From Mycolicibacterium monacense (GTDB lineage: Bacteria; Actinomycetota; Actinomycetes; Mycobacteriales; Mycobacteriaceae), in NCBI RefSeq assembly GCF_010731575.1, contig NZ_AP022617.1, positions 558,001 to 622,000 of the forward strand: 64,000 nucleotides of DNA, read 5' to 3'. Under the pieces are notes generated by a model. The model searched no databases. It was not told the origin of the DNA and saw only the letters and a program-made list of their open reading frames with translations. Shown here piece after piece: positions 55,264 to 64,000 of the stretch (position 1 is its first letter; every line of letters starts with the position of its first letter). The translations under genes were made by a program, and so were the position numbers.

Positions 55264-56094
55264 GTGCGCCGCCTGCTGATCGCGTTGTGCGCAGTGGCGC
55301 TGACCGCGTGCGGTGCTCCGCAGGCCGGACCGTCCCTGACGATCGGCTCCGCGCAGGACGACGCGTCGTTGGTCACCGCACATCTGTATGCCGCGGCGCT
55401 GCGCCACTACGGCACCGGCACCCGGGTGGAGCCGACCGCCGATCCGCTGGCCGCGCTCGACGCCGGTGAGGTCGCCGTGGTGCCGGGCCTCACCGGTCGG
55501 CTGCTGGACCGTTTCCAGCCCGAGGCGACCGCGCGCGCCGACGAGCAGGTGTACCGGGACATGGTCTCGGCGCTGCCGGAGGGCATCGCCGCCGGCGACT
55601 ACACCACGGCCGCCGAGGACAAGCCGGCCCTGGCCGTCACCGAGTCCACCGTCGCCGAACTCGGTGGTCAGGACCTCCTGGCCGTGGTGCGCAACTGCGG
55701 TGAGGTCCGCCCGGGCCGGGTCCGCGGGGCGCGCACGCCAGCGACGATCGGCACCTGCCGGCTGCCCGCCCCCCGCGACTTCCCGGACGCCGCGGCGCTG
55801 GTCGCCGCCGTCAAGACCGGACAGGTCGACGCCGCATGGACGACGACCGCGTCGCCGGGTATCCCGCCGGACCTGGTGGTGCTCGCCGACAGCACCTCGC
55901 TGGTGCGCGCCGAGAACGTCGTACCGCTGTACCGGCGCAACACCCTCGGCGAATCGCAGGTGCTCGCGCTCAACGAGGTCGCCGGCGTGCTCGACACGGC
56001 GGCGCTGGCCGACATGCGCGCCCGGGTCCGTGCCGGGGACGATCCCGCGGTGGTCGCCGGCGAGTGGCTGGCGGAGCACCCGCTGCGGGACTGA
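55264..56094 (+). CDS. lpqZ: Substrate-binding lipoprotein LpqZ (glycine-betaine type)
   Basis: This 276-residue protein has a lipoprotein signal (LLIALCAVALTAC, acylated Cys at 16) and an OpuAC-type binding fold: LTIGSAQDDASLVTAHLYAAAL, VAVVPGLTGRLLDRF, and AAWTTTASPGIPPDLVVLAD. No permease or ATPase of an osmolyte transporter is adjacent. Start is a GTG 15 bases after the malic enzyme stop. Confidence 0.88.
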   Translation: MRRLLIALCAVALTACGAPQAGPSLTIGSAQDDASLVTAHLYAAALRHYGTGTRVEPTADPLAALDAGEVAVVPGLTGRLLDRFQPEATARADEQVYRDMVSALPEGIAAGDYTTAAEDKPALAVTESTVAELGGQDLLAVVRNCGEVRPGRVRGARTPATIGTCRLPAPRDFPDAAALVAAVKTGQVDAAWTTTASPGIPPDLVVLADSTSLVRAENVVPLYRRNTLGESQVLALNEVAGVLDTAALADMRARVRAGDDPAVVAGEWLAEHPLRD

Positions 56095-56101
56095 CCGGGC
56101 C

Positions 56102-56932
56102 TCAGTGGGGGCGGGGCAGCAGCTTCGACGTCACCGAGGTGAACAACCGCTGATAGTGCGGCCCGACGACCCGGATGACCGCGTCGAGCACCTTGGCGTC
56201 GGTGCCAATCAGCACCCGCGCCTTGTTCTTGCGGACGCCGTCGAGGATGACCTGCGCGGCCCGCTCGGGGGTGGTGTTCGCGAGCTTCTTGTCGAACAGC
56301 TTGGCCAGTTCCTCGGGATCGAGGCCCTCCGCGGCGGTGGCGTTGCGGGCGATCGCGGTCTTGATGCCGCCGGGGTGCACGGTGGTCACCTTGACCGGGT
56401 GGCCCGCCGCGGTCATCTCCTGGTTGAGTGCCTCGGTGAAACCGCGCACCGCGAACTTGGCCGCGTTGTAGGCACCCTGGCCGGGCACCGCGAACAGGCC
56501 GAACACGCTGGAGACGTTGACGACGTGCCCGTCGCCGGAGGCGATCAGGTGCGGCAGGAACGCCTTGGTGCCGTTCACGACGCCCCAGAAGTCGACGTCC
56601 ATCACCCGTTCGATGTCCTTGAACTGGCTGATCTCGATGTCGCCGGTGAACGCGATGCCGGCGTTGTTGTAGATCTGGTTGACCTTGCCGAAGTGTTCCT
56701 TGACCTCGTCGGCGTAGAGCAGGAACGCCTCACGCTCGGTGACGTCGAGGCGGTCGCACTTCACGGGTGCGCCGATCGCCTTGATGCGCTCCTCGGTGAC
56801 GGCCAGGCCCTCGAGGTTGACGTCGCTGATCGCGACGCTGGCCCCGGAACGGGCCAACTCGATCGCCAGCGCCTGCCCGATTCCCGATCCGGCGCCCGTC
56901 ACCACGGCGACTTTTCCGGCGAAGCCCTGCAT
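56102..56932 (-). CDS. Short-chain dehydrogenase (Rv1245c-like)
   Basis: This 276-residue SDR has VTGAGSGIGQALA, NNAGIAFTGD, Ser in NVSSVFGLF and YNAAK. GAGGAG is before the ATG at 56932. The C-terminal part (ERAAQVILDGVRKNKARVLIGTDAKVLD) is shared with SDRs acting on acyl or steroid substrates. It faces away from the DUF732 gene. Confidence 0.88.
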   Translation of the reverse strand: MQGFAGKVAVVTGAGSGIGQALAIELARSGASVAISDVNLEGLAVTEERIKAIGAPVKCDRLDVTEREAFLLYADEVKEHFGKVNQIYNNAGIAFTGDIEISQFKDIERVMDVDFWGVVNGTKAFLPHLIASGDGHVVNVSSVFGLFAVPGQGAYNAAKFAVRGFTEALNQEMTAAGHPVKVTTVHPGGIKTAIARNATAAEGLDPEELAKLFDKKLANTTPERAAQVILDGVRKNKARVLIGTDAKVLDAVIRVVGPHYQRLFTSVTSKLLPRPH

Positions 56933-57034
56933 ACGCACTCCTCGTGTCGGTTCGACTCGCGTCGAGGCTAGTCGGTACTCGCGGTACCGGTGCAGCGGGG
57001 TAACGGTCCGTGACCGTGCCGCGATGGTCCTGTC

Positions 57035-57403
57035 ATGAAGCGCTTTCACCGCGCGGCCGTCGCGTCGCTCGCCGCATCCGGTCTGATCGGGTCCGCCATG
57101 TCGCTGGGCACGGGGTCGGCGGGTGCCGACACGGCCACCGACATGTTCCTGTCCGCACTGGCCGGTTCGGGCGTCACCGGGGTCGACACGGCCACCGCGG
57201 TGCGCGTCGGCCAGTCGGTGTGCCCGATGCTGGCCGAGCCGGGGCAGAACGTCGCGAACGTGGCCGCCGACGTCTCCGACATGATCGGCCGCCCGCTGGG
57301 GCCGGCCACGATGTTCACCGGCCTGGCGATCCAGGTGTTCTGCCCGGGCGCGGTCGCGGCGCTCGCCTACGGCAAGTCGCCGCTTCCGCTCCCCGGCCTG
57401 TAG
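57035..57403 (+). CDS. Secreted DUF732 protein
   Basis: This 122-residue protein has a Sec signal peptide (KRFHRAAVASLAASGLIGSAM, cut near SAGA-DTATD) and a small helical domain with two cysteines (VCPML and VFCPG) that probably form a disulfide, the DUF732 pattern found in mycobacteria. Function unknown. It converges on kgd. Confidence 0.83.
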   Translation: MKRFHRAAVASLAASGLIGSAMSLGTGSAGADTATDMFLSALAGSGVTGVDTATAVRVGQSVCPMLAEPGQNVANVAADVSDMIGRPLGPATMFTGLAIQVFCPGAVAALAYGKSPLPLPGL

Positions 57404-57427
57404 TCCGCCGGCACCCGCTGCGCTGTC

Positions 57428-61237
<3,810 letters not shown>

Positions 61238-61268
61238 GGCAGCTACTCGCCTCGATTCCGTCGTCTCA

Positions 61269-61293
61269 GGCGAGCATGGCAAGGATGCTCGCC
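61269..61293 (-). promoter_or_regulatory. Stem-loop upstream of kgd
   Basis: GGCGAGCAT and ATGCTCGCC form a perfect 9-base dyad with a seven-base loop. It ends 31 bases before the kgd GTG, so it is either an operator or a hairpin in the kgd leader. The promoter cannot be placed. Confidence 0.5.
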
Positions 61294-61416
61294 GCTCATG
61301 TTCTGTTCTGCGGGTTACCCGCTTTGGCGCCGCCTAAAGGCTAGCGCTCCGGCCAACACCGGACCACGGCAATGCCGCCATGGGGGAGTTCTGGTCGTAG
61401 TGGTCATGGACAGTGG

Positions 61417-62175
61417 TCACGGATTCGGCTGTGCCGAGGGCAACACGTGCAGTGTCGACGGCCAGCGCGACGGTGGCGGACCGAAAGCCGACCGGGCGTT
61501 CTCGACGATCTTCTTGCCCATCATCCGATTGCCGACTCCGCCGACGACGGCGCCGACACCGACCGGCAGCACCTTGCCGAACGCCAGCGCAGAGCGTTTG
61601 AGCGTGTAGCGCTTGACGAAGTACCGCACCAGGCGCGAGTTGAGTTGCGACACCGCCGGCAACGGCAGCGTCGCCGCGCCCTCGCTGATCCACGCGCCAC
61701 TGGTGCGGCCGCGGCCGAGGAGATCGGCCACCGCCTGCCTGCTGTCCTCCCCGACCAGCACCGAGAGCACCAGCGCACGGCGCCGCTCCCGTTCGGCGGC
61801 CGGGATGCCGTGCACCTCGGCGACGGCGAGCACGAACAGCGACGTCGCCTCCAGGAACACCACGGTCTCGCCGGCCACCGCGGACATCGCCGCGATCGTG
61901 CCGACCCCTGGGAACGCCGCCGTGGAGCCGACCGCGGCTCCGCTGGTCATCACCGCGGCCATGTAGTGCTTCTCCAGCTTGGTGATGATCTCGGCCGGGG
62001 AGGCGGTGCGGTCGCCGGCGCGGACGCGGTCCACGTACGCCTTCACCGCGGGCCCCTGCACGCGGGAACTGCGTTCGATGATCCGCGACAGCACCTTGGC
62101 TGCCGCACCGGGCTTCTCGTCGTCGGCCGCGCCGACGAGTGCGAGTTGCTTCTTGCGGTCCGATCGAGCGCTCAT
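61417..62175 (-). CDS. EcsC-like membrane-associated protein (Rv1249c-like)
   Basis: This 252-residue protein has a Gly/Ala-rich hydrophobic region (AVMTSGAAVGSTAAFPGVGTIAAMSAVAGETVVFLEAT) and a second one (KVLPVGVGAVVGGVGNRMMGKKI), the pattern of EcsC-type proteins. GGGAGG is before the ATG. Function unknown. It is upstream of kgd on the same strand, with 179 bases between. Confidence 0.75.
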   Translation of the reverse strand: MSARSDRKKQLALVGAADDEKPGAAAKVLSRIIERSSRVQGPAVKAYVDRVRAGDRTASPAEIITKLEKHYMAAVMTSGAAVGSTAAFPGVGTIAAMSAVAGETVVFLEATSLFVLAVAEVHGIPAAERERRRALVLSVLVGEDSRQAVADLLGRGRTSGAWISEGAATLPLPAVSQLNSRLVRYFVKRYTLKRSALAFGKVLPVGVGAVVGGVGNRMMGKKIVENARSAFGPPPSRWPSTLHVLPSAQPNP

Positions 62176-62324
62176 TGCGAGGCCTCCCTCTGCCGTGCCG
62201 CCTGACTTCCCAGGCTAACGCGATGTCAACGAACGGCCACCGCCGCGGGGTGCCGAGCAGTGACCGCGGTCACTGTTGGGGGGCTGATGGAAGAAAATAT
62301 CGACGCGACTCGCTGACCTAGTCC

Positions 62325-63644
62325 ATGGCAACATCCCCGCACGTGGACGAGAACCCTGCCCTCAGCGCGCCGGTGCCCGTCGCGCCGAGCCGGGCGCGGA
62401 TGATCGTGGTGCTCGGCGCTCTCGTCGCGCTCGGTCCGCTCACCATCGACATGTATCTGCCCGCGTTGCCGAGCATCGCCGACGAACTGAGCGTGTCCTC
62501 GTCGGTCGCGCAGCTCACGCTCACCGGAACCCTGGCGGGCCTGGCGCTCGGCCAGCTGCTCGTGGGTCCGCTGTCGGATTCCCTCGGGCGGCGACGCCCG
62601 CTGATGGCCGGGATCGTGCTGCACATGCTGGCGTCGGTGCTGTGCATGCTGGCACCCGACATCACCGTGTTGGGTGTGGCGCGCGGATTGCAGGGGATGG
62701 GCGCTGCCGCCGCGACCGTGGTGGCGATCGCCGTCGTCGGGGACCTGTTCTCCGGGACCGCCGCGGCGACGGTGATGTCGCGGCTGATGCTCGTCCTGGG
62801 CGTCGCGCCGGTGCTGGCGCCGTCGCTGGGCGCGGCGGTGCTGCTGCACGCGTCGTGGCAGTGGGTGTTCGCCGCGCTGGTCGTCCTCGCCGGCGGGTTG
62901 CTCCTGGTGGCGGCCCTGGTGCTGCCGGAGACCCTGCCGGTGGCGCACCGCCGTCCGCTGAAGGTGCGCGGCATCGCCGACACCTACGCCTCGCTGCTGC
63001 GCGACCCGCGGTTCGTGGTGCTGGTGCTGGTGGCGGCACTGGGCATGTCCGGACTGTTCGCCTACATCGCCGGCGCGGCGTTCGTGCTGCAGGGTGACTA
63101 CGGGCTGGACCAGCAGACCTTCGCGCTGGTGTTCGGCGCCGGGGCGGTCGCCCTGATCGGCACCACGCAGTTCAACGTGGTGCTGCTGCGCCGGTTCGCA
63201 CCGCAGCAGATCATGGTGTGGGCGCTGGCCGTGGCGTCGCTGGCCGGTGTCGTCTTCGTCGGTCTGACGGTCGCCCACATCGGTGGTCTGACCGGGTTCC
63301 TGGTGTCGGTGTGGACCATCCTCGCCGCGATGGGCCTGGTGCTGCCGAATGCGCCGGCCGTCGCGCTGTCGCGGCACAACGAGGCCGCCGGCACGGCGGC
63401 GGCCCTGCTCGGCGCCGGGCAGTTCGGGCTCGGTGCGGCGGTGGCGCCGTTGGTCGGCGTGCTCGGCAACGACGAGTTCGCGCTCGCCCTGGTCATGACG
63501 GTCGGTACGGTCGTGGCGCTGGTCGCGCTGATGGCGGTGGGGCTGCGCGGCAACCGCGAGGACTCCGACAACCCCGACGAGGTCACCGACGACGCCGTCG
63601 AGGTCGCCGACGGGGCCCTGGCGAGCGCCGCCGAACCCGCCTGA
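62325..63644 (+). CDS. Bcr/CflA-type MFS drug exporter
   Basis: This 439-residue transporter has twelve membrane helices. It starts the first with LGALVALGPLTIDMYLPALPSIADEL, the Bcr/CflA signature, and has the MFS loop GPLSDSLGRRRP between helices 2 and 3. It should export small toxic compounds with protons. The tail of 35 residues is acidic. It is followed by a second MFS gene. Confidence 0.9.
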   Translation: MATSPHVDENPALSAPVPVAPSRARMIVVLGALVALGPLTIDMYLPALPSIADELSVSSSVAQLTLTGTLAGLALGQLLVGPLSDSLGRRRPLMAGIVLHMLASVLCMLAPDITVLGVARGLQGMGAAAATVVAIAVVGDLFSGTAAATVMSRLMLVLGVAPVLAPSLGAAVLLHASWQWVFAALVVLAGGLLLVAALVLPETLPVAHRRPLKVRGIADTYASLLRDPRFVVLVLVAALGMSGLFAYIAGAAFVLQGDYGLDQQTFALVFGAGAVALIGTTQFNVVLLRRFAPQQIMVWALAVASLAGVVFVGLTVAHIGGLTGFLVSVWTILAAMGLVLPNAPAVALSRHNEAAGTAAALLGAGQFGLGAAVAPLVGVLGNDEFALALVMTVGTVVALVALMAVGLRGNREDSDNPDEVTDDAVEVADGALASAAEPA

Positions 63645-63732
63645 GAACCCGACCACTTGTGGACTTGTTTCCTCGGGTGCCGGGTACGTAGCGTCGGCTG
63701 GCTGGATCCTTCGATAGGCGAGTCGACCCGAT

Positions 63733-64000
63733 ATGTTCTCCACGTCCGAAGCGCGACCGGTGACCGGTGACCCATGGCATGCGCTGTGGGCCATGATGGT
63801 CGGCTTCTTCATGATCCTGGTCGACGCCACCATCGTGGCGGTCGCCAACCCGGTGCTCATGGAGAAGCTGGGCGCCGACTACGACGCGGTGATCTGGGTG
63901 ACCAGCGCCTATCTGCTGGCCTACGCGGTCCCGCTGCTGGTAGCGGGTCGGCTGGGGGACCGGTTCGGGCCCAAGAACGTCTACCTGGTCGGTCTGGCCG
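63733..64000 (+). CDS. DHA2-type MFS transporter, N-terminal part (Rv1250-like)
   Basis: The frame opens at an ATG at 63733 and runs off the window with no stop, giving 89 residues so far. It shows the first helix [21 protein letters not shown], with the VDxTIVxVA motif of 14-helix drug exporters, then [30 protein letters not shown], which holds the family's loop 2-3 motif. It is the expected next gene of the Rv1245c-Rv1250 block. Confidence 0.88.
   Translation, partial: MFSTSEARPVTGDPWHALWAMMVGFFMILVDATIVAVANPVLMEKLGADYDAVIWVTSAYLLAYAVPLLVAGRLGDRFGPKNVYLVGLA

Overview
The window is high-GC actinobacterial DNA and almost certainly comes from a mycobacterium, probably a fast-growing Mycolicibacterium-type species. 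The right half (about 33-64 kb) keeps the gene order that I know from Mycobacterium tuberculosis Rv1216c to Rv1250: an ABC exporter with its TetR regulator, an O-methyltransferase, sigE-rseA-htrA-tatB, mrp, a lytic transglycosylase, a DUF1003/MgtE-N pair, lpqY-sugA-sugB-sugC, corA, lpqZ, an SDR, kgd and two MFS transporters. Species assignment and orthology are from recognition of protein sequences and gene order, not from a search.

The left half (0-33 kb) is an accessory catabolic region. 0-5 kb has the end of an F420-type oxidoreductase and a tightly coupled P450/crotonase/DUF35/SDR operon facing a Gfo/Idh/MocA oxidoreductase. 5-14 kb has an NDMA-dependent alcohol dehydrogenase with an aldehyde dehydrogenase, a split MaoC hydratase, a two-headed TetR protein, an alpha-methylacyl-CoA racemase-like enzyme, a class III extradiol dioxygenase and a P450/ferredoxin pair. 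14-30 kb has two AveC-like membrane proteins with a 39-residue membrane peptide between them, a TetR regulator, a second P450, a luciferase-like oxidoreductase, a PEP-swivel protein without an ATP-grasp domain, a CrtC/AttH-like lipocalin protein, an EthD-like protein, a nitroreductase, a fused double acyl-CoA dehydrogenase, an Ltp-type thiolase-fold aldolase with its DUF35 partner, a mycofactocin-type SDR and a kinase of the ecdysteroid-kinase type. 30-33 kb adds another DUF35, an acyl-CoA dehydrogenase and two SDRs.

The main new observation is a 16-bp palindrome, TGRCAGT-N2-ACTGYCA, found six times between 15.6 and 29.4 kb and only in intergenic gaps. At four sites a TA-starting hexamer directly follows it as a candidate -10, and at two of these a TTGACT -35 lies one base before it, so it fills the promoter spacer. 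One copy lies between the TetR gene at 16722-17312 and the divergent P450 gene, making that TetR the likely regulator. The enzyme set resembles steroid side-chain catabolism (double ACAD, Ltp-type aldolase plus DUF35, P450s) but also contains AveC-like proteins, a CrtC-like protein, a PEP-swivel protein and a small-molecule kinase, so it may degrade or modify an undescribed polycyclic or isoprenoid substrate, possibly through phosphorylated intermediates. A second, looser inverted repeat (TRACA-N4-TGTYA) marks three promoters in the 4-12.5 kb part. In the core half I note a likely frameshift in the Rv1216c-like gene, paired TetR operators at 36.95 kb, a stem-loop upstream of kgd, a SUFU-domain gene coupled to sugC, and several probable leaderless start sites.

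I found no rRNA, tRNA, CRISPR array, insertion sequence or prophage.
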